Shown one piece after another: positions 24,362 to 33,554 of a DNA stretch of 64,000 bases. Source of the stretch: Verrucomicrobiota bacterium (GTDB lineage Bacteria > Verrucomicrobiota > Verrucomicrobiia > CAIQCK01); the NCBI GenBank assembly GCA_026397915.1, contig JAPLTX010000014.1, positions 186,001 through 250,000 on the forward strand, read 5' to 3'. The position numbers and the translations under genes were made by a program. The notes under the pieces are model-generated. The model ran no database searches, had not been told where the DNA came from, and saw only the letters and a program-made list of their open reading frames with translations. Position 1 is the stretch's first letter. Each line of letters starts with the position of its first letter.

Positions 24362-24364
24362 GTT

Positions 24365-25852
24365 TTATCGGCTGCGTTTGGCGTCGCGGAGTTGCTCGAA
24401 GAGCTTGGTCAGCCGGGAGACGGTTTCCGGATGCTCACGATAGAGATTGCGTGTTTCGCCGGGATCAGTGGCGAGGTCGTAGAGCTGCATCGGCGGCGCG
24501 TCGGGTTTGAGCTGGCCGTCGGGCGTGAAGTCACTGTTGACCATGCCGACCTGCGCAAACTTGAGATAAGGCGCGCGGTCGGTTTTCTCCGTCGAGTAGC
24601 CAGATCCTTGTCCCATCACCAGTTTCCAGTTTTCATCGCGCACGGCCCAGATGTCCTCCTGCTTCCTGTGCCGGAACGCGGACGAGGAGCGCGCCTGCAT
24701 GACGAGACTCGTTCGCGCACTGTCGCTGGGGATCTTGCCGAGCAGCACCGGAAGCGCGTTGAAACTATCGGGGCCGGCATCGGTCAGCAGCGTTTGGTCC
24801 GTGATCGCCGCGAATGTCGCCAGCATGTCCGTGAGGCACAGCAGCCGCGACGAGACCGTCCCCGCCGCGATGCGGCCCGGCCAGCGCGCCAGGAACGGCA
24901 CGCGATTGCCGCCTTCCCACACATCGCCTTTCTGGCCGTTGAACGGCGCGCACGGGCGATGGCCGCCCCCAAAGCCTTCTTTCTCATACACTCCGCCGTT
25001 GTCGCTCGTGAAGATGACCAGCGTGTTGTCGCGAAGCTCCAGCCGGTCGAGTGTGGCGAGCAGTTCGCCGACCGACCAGTCGAGTTCATGCACGAAGTCG
25101 CCGTATTTGCCGGCTTGGCTGGTGCCGGCGAATTTCGCGTTCGGCGTCAACGGCGTGTGAATGTTGTTCGGCACGTAGTGGAGGTAGAACGGCTTGTCCT
25201 TGCTACGCTCGATGAACGCGACCGCCTTCTCATGCAGCACGCGGGCGTTCTTCTCGTTCTTCATCGTGAACGCTGAGTTGCCGCCGTTGCGTTTCTCGCC
25301 TTTCGCGGGGCGGATCGGGTCGTTGGGATCGAGTCCGAGGATCCGATGGTTCTCGACATAACAGCCCCAGCGATTGCTGACATCGCCGAAGAAGTAATCG
25401 AAGCCAATCTCCAGCGGCCCGGGCTTGAGTTCGCCGTTCCAGTCCACGCGTTTTTCGGGAGTGCCAAAACCGAGATGCCACTTGCCGATGATGCCGGTGG
25501 TGTAGCCGGCTTGTTTCAACAGCGACGCCGTCGTCATGCGCTCTTCCTCGATCAACAGCGGCGCGCCGGGCGACGCCCACGTGACGGCGCTCCGCCGCCA
25601 CGGGTAACGCCCAGTCAACACGCCATAGCGCAACGGGCAGCACACGCCGGCCGGTGTATGCGCATCGGTGAGCCGGACGCCTTCCTTGGCGAGCCGGTCA
25701 ATGTTGGGCGTCTTGAGCTTCGTCGCACCCTGACACGAGAGGTCGTTGTAGCCGAGGTCGTCAGCGAGGATCAGGACGATGTTGGGCTTGTCAGCAGCGT
25801 GGAGCGCCAGCGGAGCCAGCAGCAGGGCAGTGAGGACATGTGTGGGGTTCAT
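24365..25852 (-). CDS. Sulfatase (S1 family)
   Basis: PNIVLILADDLGYNDLSC; motif VCCPLRYGVLTGRYPWR; GKWHLGFG. Confidence 0.92.
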   Translation of the reverse strand: MNPTHVLTALLLAPLALHAADKPNIVLILADDLGYNDLSCQGATKLKTPNIDRLAKEGVRLTDAHTPAGVCCPLRYGVLTGRYPWRRSAVTWASPGAPLLIEEERMTTASLLKQAGYTTGIIGKWHLGFGTPEKRVDWNGELKPGPLEIGFDYFFGDVSNRWGCYVENHRILGLDPNDPIRPAKGEKRNGGNSAFTMKNEKNARVLHEKAVAFIERSKDKPFYLHYVPNNIHTPLTPNAKFAGTSQAGKYGDFVHELDWSVGELLATLDRLELRDNTLVIFTSDNGGVYEKEGFGGGHRPCAPFNGQKGDVWEGGNRVPFLARWPGRIAAGTVSSRLLCLTDMLATFAAITDQTLLTDAGPDSFNALPVLLGKIPSDSARTSLVMQARSSSAFRHRKQEDIWAVRDENWKLVMGQGSGYSTEKTDRAPYLKFAQVGMVNSDFTPDGQLKPDAPPMQLYDLATDPGETRNLYREHPETVSRLTKLFEQLRDAKRSR

Positions 25853-25863
25853 CGGATGCGTTC

Positions 25864-27693
25864 TTATTTCACCGTCAGTGGCGCGCTTTGGATATGCAGC
25901 GGGGTCTTCTTGAAATCCTCGCCGACAAAGGCGGCGAACTTGATGGCTTTGCCGGACTGCTCCGCCGGCACGGAGAAGGTCACTTCAATCTCGCCGTCTC
26001 CTTTGGCCTTCACCACCTTGCGTTCCAGCCGCGCTTTTCCGGCGCCGGCGAGCATCGTGACGGTGATGGCCTGTTCGCGGTTCTTGTCTGCGAAATGGTG
26101 TGCAATCCTCAGCGTGACGGGTTCTGTCGCCACGATGGCTTTGGGCAGAATGAACGCGATGAGTTTCTTCTCATCCTCGGCAGCCGATGAAGTTTTGCCT
26201 GCCTTGGCCGCCGCTTTCTTTGCCTTGTTCTTGCCTTTCGGGGGACGCTCGTATTCCTCCATCAGTTTCTGTTTGGCGGCGGCGAGAAACTCCGGCTTGT
26301 CGCGGTGGGCGAACGCTTCCGCGAGCGGGTCGCCGGTGCGCTGCATCAACGTGCGCAGTTCCTTGCGGAACGATTCTATCTCGGCTTGGCGGGACGGGTC
26401 TTTGATGAGGTTGTGCCGCTCGAACCGATCCTGCGTCATATCGTAGAACTCCTCCGGCACGCGATAGAGGTAGAAGTCGGCACGCGCTTTGATGGCCGGA
26501 TGAGTCTCGGCGGCGGCGAGCATTGCCTTCCAGGTCAGGCCACCCATGTTCTCGGCGCGATACTGCATTTTGCCGTCGCTCCAAGCGTTCCAGATGTAGG
26601 AGCGGTCCTTGGTGCGAATGCAGCGCATGAGCAGCCAGAGCCGGCCTGATGTTTGGTTGTAGAAGGTGAAGACGCGGTCCCAGCCGCGCATTTTCCCGCC
26701 GTTCATCGCCGGCAGGAACGAGCGGCCGTCAATGTCGGGGATCGCGGGCAGGCCAGTGGCATCGAGCAACGTGGGTGTGAAGTCAAGCGTCGAGACCAGA
26801 TGATCGCGGTCCACGCCGCCGGGCTTGATGACGCCGGGCCAGCGCAGAATGAGCGCGCCGCGCGAACTGTTCTCGTAGTCGTTCGACTTCGCGAACGGGA
26901 ATGACATGCCGTGGTCGCCGCCGTAGAACATAACGAGGGTGTTCTCGTTGGCACCTTCGTCCTTCAGCGCCTTCAACACCGCGCCGACGCAGTCATCAAG
27001 CCGGCGGACGTTGGTGAAATATTGCGCCAGTTCGCGGCGCACCAGTGGCAGGTTTTCGAGAAAGCCGGGCACGCCGACGACCTCCTCGGGCTTGATCCAA
27101 CGGCTGGGCGGATCGCCGCCGGCCAGATCGTCGGGGCCGTTGGCGCCAATGAACGGGCGATGCGGGTCGGTGCAGTTGACGTGATGAAAGAACGGCCGTT
27201 TCTTGTCGCGAGCCATCGTGAGGAACTTTTTCGTGGCCGCCGCCAGTTGGGATGGCGAGCGGCTGATTCGCGTCTCGGCGTAATCCACACAGAAATTTTC
27301 CGCCGGCTGATAATGCGGGTTCTTGCCGAACATCGAGATGAGATAACCGGCGTCGTGCAGTTGCTGATTCAGCGTGCGGACTTCCGGTTTCAACGGGAAG
27401 AAGCCCATCGCACCGTTGCGGTGCGGATAAAGGCCGGTGTGCATGATCTCGCGCACCGGCTGGCACACCGCGACGGTCGAGTAGGCGTAATGAAACCGCA
27501 TCCCGTCCGCGGCAAGCCGGTCGAGGTTGGGCGTGAGGTTCTTGATCGGCCCGCCATAGACATCGGAGGAATCGAAGTTCATGTCGTCGGCCGTGATGAA
27601 GACGATGTTGGGCCTGCGTGCCGTGTCGGCGGCCCGTCCGGAGCCGAACATCAGCAGCAAGATCATGATGAGCAAACCGATGGTTCGTTTCAT
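25864..27693 (-). CDS. Sulfatase (S1 family) with Lys-rich linker and C-terminal beta domain
   Basis: PNIVFITADDMNFDSSDVYG; motif VCQPVREIMHTGLYPHRNG; linker PPKGKNKAKKAAAKAGK. Confidence 0.9.
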   Translation of the reverse strand: MKRTIGLLIMILLLMFGSGRAADTARRPNIVFITADDMNFDSSDVYGGPIKNLTPNLDRLAADGMRFHYAYSTVAVCQPVREIMHTGLYPHRNGAMGFFPLKPEVRTLNQQLHDAGYLISMFGKNPHYQPAENFCVDYAETRISRSPSQLAAATKKFLTMARDKKRPFFHHVNCTDPHRPFIGANGPDDLAGGDPPSRWIKPEEVVGVPGFLENLPLVRRELAQYFTNVRRLDDCVGAVLKALKDEGANENTLVMFYGGDHGMSFPFAKSNDYENSSRGALILRWPGVIKPGGVDRDHLVSTLDFTPTLLDATGLPAIPDIDGRSFLPAMNGGKMRGWDRVFTFYNQTSGRLWLLMRCIRTKDRSYIWNAWSDGKMQYRAENMGGLTWKAMLAAAETHPAIKARADFYLYRVPEEFYDMTQDRFERHNLIKDPSRQAEIESFRKELRTLMQRTGDPLAEAFAHRDKPEFLAAAKQKLMEEYERPPKGKNKAKKAAAKAGKTSSAAEDEKKLIAFILPKAIVATEPVTLRIAHHFADKNREQAITVTMLAGAGKARLERKVVKAKGDGEIEVTFSVPAEQSGKAIKFAAFVGEDFKKTPLHIQSAPLTVK

Positions 27694-27707
27694 GGCTATG
27701 TCACAGA

Positions 27708-29120
27708 CTATTTCCGAACAGACGCACCCGAAGCCTCGCCGCGCAGTTCGTCACTGCGATGGCGCAAGTTGGCCAATGTCGCGGCGCGGTCCTTCGCGCT
27801 AGCGAGGTCGTTCACTTCGTTCGCATCCTTGTCGAGATCGAAGAGCTGTTCGCACGCCGGCTGCACGTCAGTGTAACGGATGTATTTCCAACGGGCGGTG
27901 CGGACGCCCTCGATCATCGGATAATACTGCGTGGGCACACAAAAGTTGTTTTCGCAGAAGAAGTCCTTGCGCCAAGCGACACGCTCACCGCGCACGAGCG
28001 GCGCGAGGCTGCGGCCCTGAATCGCGGCGGGCAAGGGTGCGCCGGCGAGGTCGAGCGCAGTCGGCGCGATGTCAATGTTGAGCGCCAGTTCCGGGCGACG
28101 CCGTCCGCGCGCCGACGCCGGCGCGCGCGGGTCATGGACGATCAACGGCACGCGGATGGACACATCGTGGAGCAGTTCCTTGCCGCCGAGCATGTAGTCA
28201 CCCATCATGTCGCCGTTGTCGCTGAGGAAGAGGATGACCGTGTTGTCAGCCAAACCGCGCCGGGCCAGCTCCGAGCGGATGCGACCGATGGCACGGTCTG
28301 CGCCGGTAATGAGCCGGTAGTAATCCTTCATCACCGACTGATACTGTTCCGGCGTGCTGAACCGCTGTTCCCAATAACTCGTGCGGGCGTTGCAGCGACG
28401 GAGAAACTCCGGCAGCACGTCGAAGTATTTCTGCTTCGCCGTCGGCGGCGCGGCAATGGTCACGTCGGCGTAGAGTTGTTTCAGGTCCGGCTCGGCCTCG
28501 TAGCTGAGGTAGCCCTTGCCGGAGTGAGGCGCCTTGAAGCTGATGGAGAGGCACCACGGTTTGTTGGCAGGAACGCCGTCGAGAAAGTCGCGCGCTTGCT
28601 CGACCATCACTTGGTTGAGGTGTTTGCCCGGATGCGTGTTGGGGAAGTAGAAGCCCTGCCCGTAGAAACCGAACCACCGGTCAAACACCTCCGTCCCCTC
28701 GATCTCGCGCTTGCCGTCGCCGACGCCATACTTGCCGATGAAGCCGGTGTGGTAGCCGGCCCGGCGCAGCAGCATCGGGTAGCTCTGCTCCAGTTGCGCG
28801 CGGCGCAGGATGCCGGTGTTGAAGTTACAGTGGTGTGAACGCTCGTATTGGCCCGTGAAAATCGAGGCGCGGCTCGCGGCGCAAATCGAGCTGGTGGCGA
28901 AGGCGTTCGCAAACATCGTGCCCTCGCGCGCCAGCCGGTCCATCTCCGGCGTGTGCACGATGCGGTTGCCCGCGCAGCCCATCGCATCCCAACGCTGGTC
29001 GTCGGTGAGCAGGATGAGGATGTTGGGGTGTTGGTCTGGCAACGCGTCGGCAGCGGCACTCAGCAGGCCTGCGATGACGTTGGCAAGGAGAACGATGATA
29101 TGGTGGCGTGGGATTCTCAT
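27708..29120 (-). CDS. Sulfatase (S1 family)
   Basis: PNILILLTDDQRWDAMGCAGN; motif ICAASRASIFTGQYE. Confidence 0.92.
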   Translation of the reverse strand: MRIPRHHIIVLLANVIAGLLSAAADALPDQHPNILILLTDDQRWDAMGCAGNRIVHTPEMDRLAREGTMFANAFATSSICAASRASIFTGQYERSHHCNFNTGILRRAQLEQSYPMLLRRAGYHTGFIGKYGVGDGKREIEGTEVFDRWFGFYGQGFYFPNTHPGKHLNQVMVEQARDFLDGVPANKPWCLSISFKAPHSGKGYLSYEAEPDLKQLYADVTIAAPPTAKQKYFDVLPEFLRRCNARTSYWEQRFSTPEQYQSVMKDYYRLITGADRAIGRIRSELARRGLADNTVILFLSDNGDMMGDYMLGGKELLHDVSIRVPLIVHDPRAPASARGRRRPELALNIDIAPTALDLAGAPLPAAIQGRSLAPLVRGERVAWRKDFFCENNFCVPTQYYPMIEGVRTARWKYIRYTDVQPACEQLFDLDKDANEVNDLASAKDRAATLANLRHRSDELRGEASGASVRK

Positions 29121-29175
29121 GATTCGATCCGTGAACGTGTTTCAGTCCGGCGTCGGATCAAGTGTTGTTGACGAT

Positions 29176-30561
29176 TCATTTATCAGCCTTGTCCACCACG
29201 CCGTCGCCGGCGTCTTTCGGCATTTCCTTCAGGTCGCCAGCACGGAGGCCGGCGAGAATGGCCTGCAATGCCTTCACCCGTTCCGGCTCGGCCTGCGCAA
29301 GCTCCTTTTCCTCGAACGGATCGGCGGTGACATTGAACAGCTCAATGCCCGCTTGGTTCTTCTTCGTCTTCTTGCGGGCGATGAGCTTCCAGCCGTCGCG
29401 TAACACAATCGCACCCGATGGATGTGGGATGTAGATGGTGCGCGGTGCCGGCTTCTCAACCGCGCCCGTCAACACCGGCCACGCGTCACTGCCGTCGAAC
29501 TTCAGGTCCGCGGACGGCTGCCAGCCGGCGAGCTTCGTCAGCGTCGGCATCCAGTCAGCGGCGTGAAGCGGCGCGGCGAGCTTGCGCGGCGCGAGCTTGC
29601 CGGGCCAGTTGGCGAACGCGCAGACGCGCACGCCGCCCTCGTAGAGGGTATTCTTGTGGCCGCGCAACGGCAGGTTGCTGCTCAGCGCAGGCGAATCAGC
29701 GACCTTGCCGACATAGGGATTCTTGCCGCCGGGCAGGCCGCCGTTGTCGGAGGTGAACACGATGAACGTATCGCGGCGCTGGCCGGTCTCCTCCAGCGCG
29801 GCGACGAACTCGCCGACTTTCGTGTCGAGCTGCGTGACGAACGCCGCCAGCCGCAGCAGCGAGTCGTTCTTCGCCGGGTCGTCGTCGAATTTCACGCCGG
29901 CGTAGAGGCGCTTGTATTCCTCCGGCGCGTCCACCGGGATGTGGATGGCGAAAAACGGCACGTAAATGAACCACGGCGTCTTCTTCTGGCGGATCCACTT
30001 CAACGCCTCGCGCGCGACCAACTCGGTGGCGTTGCCTTCCTCGTCGAGGCGCTTGAGGTCGCGGTGCCACGTGTCCTCGAACGGGCCTTTGCGATACTTG
30101 TGCGTCCACGGGTCCACCGCGCCGCAGAACGCGCCGTAGCTGTGGTCGAAGCCGTAATGGTTCGGACCCCATTCAGCCTTGCCGCCGAGGTGCCACTTGC
30201 CGGAGATGTGCGTGGTGTAGCCGCATTGTTTGAGCGCGGAGGCGATCGTCGGCGTGCCGGGTGGAAACGCGCGCGAGTTCGACGGCGCGAGCACGTGCGG
30301 CCCGAACCGGCTCGTCCAGCGCCCGCTCATCAGCGCCGTGCGGGTTGGCGTGCAGACCGGCTGGACGTAATGGCGGTCGAGTTCCACACCCTCATGGACA
30401 AGCCGGTCCAGTGTGGGCGTCTTGAACTTCCCGCCATGCCAGCCGACGTCGGCCCATCCGAGATCGTCGGCAACGAGCAGAAGGATGTTGGGTTTCTCAG
30501 CGGCGAAGGATGCGCCAACGAGACTGCACAACGCACACAGGAGGATGAGTAATCGTTTCAT
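29176..30561 (-). CDS. Sulfatase (S1 family)
   Basis: MKRLLILLCALCSLVGASFA; PNILLLVADDLGWADVG; motif VCTPTRTALMSGRW. Confidence 0.93.
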   Translation of the reverse strand: MKRLLILLCALCSLVGASFAAEKPNILLLVADDLGWADVGWHGGKFKTPTLDRLVHEGVELDRHYVQPVCTPTRTALMSGRWTSRFGPHVLAPSNSRAFPPGTPTIASALKQCGYTTHISGKWHLGGKAEWGPNHYGFDHSYGAFCGAVDPWTHKYRKGPFEDTWHRDLKRLDEEGNATELVAREALKWIRQKKTPWFIYVPFFAIHIPVDAPEEYKRLYAGVKFDDDPAKNDSLLRLAAFVTQLDTKVGEFVAALEETGQRRDTFIVFTSDNGGLPGGKNPYVGKVADSPALSSNLPLRGHKNTLYEGGVRVCAFANWPGKLAPRKLAAPLHAADWMPTLTKLAGWQPSADLKFDGSDAWPVLTGAVEKPAPRTIYIPHPSGAIVLRDGWKLIARKKTKKNQAGIELFNVTADPFEEKELAQAEPERVKALQAILAGLRAGDLKEMPKDAGDGVVDKADK

Positions 30562-31937
30562 GGTGAAGTCGGGGTTTGTTGCTTCTTGCCCTTCTTGCCT
30601 TTGCCTTTTTTCGCCTTGTTCGCCGCCTTTTCTTCCTGGCCGTTCCAGCGCTGGTCTTCCCAACGCGGCGGGATGTTCTGCGCGTTCCACGATTCCCAGA
30701 GCGCGGTGAGCTGTTTCACCTTGTCGGGTTGCTGCGCGGCGAGGTCGTTCTTCTCGCTGATGTCGGTGGCGAGGTTGAACAGCGCCGGCTGCATGTCCTT
30801 GGAAGCTTTCGTCAGTTTCCAGTCGCCCTGACGCACCGCGGACTGCACGCCAAACCGCCAGTAGAGCGCCTCGCGCGCGAGCTTGTCAGTTTTACCTTCG
30901 AGCAACGGCAGCAGGTTGACGCCGTCGAGTTTCCAGTCCGGCTTCACGTCCGCTTTGGCGGCGGCGAGCGCTGTGGGCAGGAAGTCGAGCGCGATGACCG
31001 GCGTGTCAAGCACGCGGCCGGGCGCGATGCGGCCTTTCCATTGCACCATGAACGGCACGCGAATGCCGCCTTCCCACACTGTCCACTTGCCGCCGCGCAA
31101 CGGACCGTTGTGGACCGTCCGCGATTGCGGCCCGCCGTTGTCGCTGACGAAGAAGATGAGCGTGTTCTCCTCCAGCTTCAGTTCGCGCAGCTTCGCCAGC
31201 ACCGCGCCGATCTGGTCGTCCATCACGGAGATCATCGCACAAAGCTGGCGGCGGCCTTTCTCCTCGATGTGCGCGAACTTCTTCACGTAACTCTCCGGCG
31301 CGACGTGCGGCGCGTGGACCGCCGTGAACGGCAGGTAGAGGAACCACGGCTCGCCCTTGTGCCGCTCGATGAACGCCGCCGCTTCCTCGCCGAATTTCAC
31401 CGTATGATCTGGCGGCGTCTCCACCTTCTCCCAGCCGCGATAGACCGCCACGCCGCTGCCTTTCTTTTCCGCACCGATGCCGTGCGGCAGGATGCCATAA
31501 AACTCATCGAACCCGCGCGCAAGCGGCATCTGTTCTTTCAACTCGCCGAGATGCCACTTGCCCGTGATGCCCGTGATGTAGCCCGCCTCCTTCATTCGCT
31601 GCGCCATTGTTGTTTCCTTCAGGTCGAGTCCGAACTGGCCCTTGGGATTCGCGTCGTGCCCGCAGCGTTGCTGGTAACGGCCCGTGATGAGCCCCGCGCG
31701 GCTCGGGCTGCACACGCAGCCGCTGACATAACCGCTGGTGAACCGCACGCCGTTCTTCGCGAGCGAATCAATGGCCGGCGTCGCCACGTCTTTGCAGCCC
31801 TGCACGCCGCTGTCGGCGTAGCCCATGTCATCGGCGACGATGAAGAGGATGTTGGGTTTGGAATCGGCAGCGGCGACAACCGGCAACGCGGTAGCGACGA
31901 GCGCGCCGCAAAGGGCAGCGATGATCTTTGCTTTCAT
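30558..31937 (-). CDS. Sulfatase (S1 family)
   Basis: MKAKIIAALCGALVATALPVVAAA; PNILFIVADDMGYADSG; motif VCSPSRAG; Lys-rich tail KKGKGKKGKKQQ. Confidence 0.93.
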   Translation of the reverse strand: MKAKIIAALCGALVATALPVVAAADSKPNILFIVADDMGYADSGVQGCKDVATPAIDSLAKNGVRFTSGYVSGCVCSPSRAGLITGRYQQRCGHDANPKGQFGLDLKETTMAQRMKEAGYITGITGKWHLGELKEQMPLARGFDEFYGILPHGIGAEKKGSGVAVYRGWEKVETPPDHTVKFGEEAAAFIERHKGEPWFLYLPFTAVHAPHVAPESYVKKFAHIEEKGRRQLCAMISVMDDQIGAVLAKLRELKLEENTLIFFVSDNGGPQSRTVHNGPLRGGKWTVWEGGIRVPFMVQWKGRIAPGRVLDTPVIALDFLPTALAAAKADVKPDWKLDGVNLLPLLEGKTDKLAREALYWRFGVQSAVRQGDWKLTKASKDMQPALFNLATDISEKNDLAAQQPDKVKQLTALWESWNAQNIPPRWEDQRWNGQEEKAANKAKKGKGKKGKKQQTPTSP

Positions 31938-31953
31938 AAACCTGCTCCAGTGT

Positions 31954-32031
31954 TGAATCACCGGCTCCTTGTTGCTGCCCTCGCGATGGGCGGAGCGGCC
32001 GTTCCAGTTCTGGCGTTCGACCGGTGATTCA
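31954..32031. repeat. Intergenic inverted repeat (11-bp perfect arms, 56-nt loop)
   Basis: tgaatcaccgg (31954-31964) ... ccggtgattca (32021-32031). Confidence 0.75.
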
Positions 32032-32054
32032 GGCTCAGTTAAACACGCCGACGG

Positions 32055-33554
32055 TTATTTCGTTGCGGAGTTATTCCCGCCCCGCTTCTTCGCAGGTGGC
32101 GGCTCGCGCAACGGCCAGTTGGGCGAATCTTCATGCGCGGTTTTCAGACAAGCCTTCGCTTTCGCAACGATGTCAGGATGCGCGGCGGCGACATCATGTT
32201 CCTCCGCAACGTCGGCGCGCAGGTCGTAGAGTTCAAGCGGCGCGGAGCGGCGGACGTCGCGGAGGGCTTTCCAACGGCCATCAAGAAGAGCGGCCTGCGA
32301 GGAAGCGTTGCCGCCGTGATATTCCCAGTAGAGGAAGTCGTGGCGCTTTTGCTCGCCGGCGCGGCCCAGCAGCGTCGGTGCGAGGCTGATGCTGTCGAGT
32401 CCGGCGGGCGGTGTTACATCAGCAAGTTCCGCCACTGTGGCCATGAAGTCGCCGAAGTAGCCGACATGGCCGCTCACGCTGCCCGGTTTGGTTTTGCCCA
32501 GCCAGCGCGCGATGAACGGCACGTGGATGCCGCCGTCGGTGTGATCGCGCTTGAAACCGCGATATGGGCCGGAAGACTTGAAGAATGTCGTGTCGTAGCC
32601 GGCGGTTTCTTTGAATTCCGGCCCGTTGTCGGAAGTGAAGATAACCAGCGTGTTGTCATCGAGGCCGAGTTGCTTGAGCCGCTTCAGAATCACGCCGACC
32701 TGCGCATCGAGATAGCTGATCATCGCCGCGTAACCTTTTTCCGGCGCGGGCCACGGTTTGTCTTTGTAGATGCCGAGATCAGGCACCTCGGCGCCGTTGC
32801 CGAGTTCCTTCGCGGCCTCGTTGTTCGCGTGGGGGATTGTCGTGGCGAAGTAGAGGAAGAACGGCTGCGACTTGCTGCGCTCGATGAACGCGAGCGCCTC
32901 GTCGAGCATCAGCTTGGGGCTATAGACGACCTTCTTCGTCGCGATGCCGCTCGTGCCCCATGCGCCGTCCTTGCCAACGGGAATGGGCCGCACTTCGTTC
33001 GGCAGCTTTACCTTCTCGCGGTTGCGCCACAACCACTCCGGGTAATAGACGTGCGCATCAACCTGATCGAGGTAGCCAAAGAAAAAGTCGAAGCCCTGCG
33101 CCAGCGGATGGCCGGGCGTGTCGGCGTCGCCGAGACCCCATTTGCCGACGAGCGCCGTCGCGTAGCCGGCTTTCTTCAACAACGCGGCTACGGTCACGTC
33201 ATCGCGCGTGAGCGACTGTTTCAGCCGCTGCGTTGTCGGTGCGTTGCCTCGCACGCGGCAGCGTCCGCCGTGCTTGCCGGTCATCAGCACGCAGCGCGAC
33301 GGCGCGCAGACGCTCGCGCCGGAGTAGAAGTGCGTGAACTTCATCCCCTCGCTGGCAAGCCGGTCAATGTTTGGCGTTTGGATCTCCTTCTGCCCGAAGC
33401 AGCCGACATCGCCATAACCGAGGTCGTCGGCGAGAATGAAGACGATGTTGGGCCGTGGCGCAGACACTCCTGTCTGCGCTGCGGAAGCGGGGCCAGACAA
33501 GAGTGTCTGGCCTACGACTGCGCACAGCAACGCGATAAACAACTGAAGTCTCAT
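32055..33554 (-). CDS. Sulfatase (S1 family)
   Basis: [51 protein letters not shown]; motif VCAPSRCVLMTGKHGG. Confidence 0.93.
   Translation of the reverse strand: MRLQLFIALLCAVVGQTLLSGPASAAQTGVSAPRPNIVFILADDLGYGDVGCFGQKEIQTPNIDRLASEGMKFTHFYSGASVCAPSRCVLMTGKHGGRCRVRGNAPTTQRLKQSLTRDDVTVAALLKKAGYATALVGKWGLGDADTPGHPLAQGFDFFFGYLDQVDAHVYYPEWLWRNREKVKLPNEVRPIPVGKDGAWGTSGIATKKVVYSPKLMLDEALAFIERSKSQPFFLYFATTIPHANNEAAKELGNGAEVPDLGIYKDKPWPAPEKGYAAMISYLDAQVGVILKRLKQLGLDDNTLVIFTSDNGPEFKETAGYDTTFFKSSGPYRGFKRDHTDGGIHVPFIARWLGKTKPGSVSGHVGYFGDFMATVAELADVTPPAGLDSISLAPTLLGRAGEQKRHDFLYWEYHGGNASSQAALLDGRWKALRDVRRSAPLELYDLRADVAEEHDVAAAHPDIVAKAKACLKTAHEDSPNWPLREPPPAKKRGGNNSATK
33454..33518. repeat. Double-hairpin palindromic repeat, copy 1 (inside CDS 32055-33554)
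   Basis: gcgcagaca-ctcc-tgtctgcgc and ggccagaca-agag-tgtctggcc, two perfect 9-bp stems with 4-nt loops. Confidence 0.9.
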
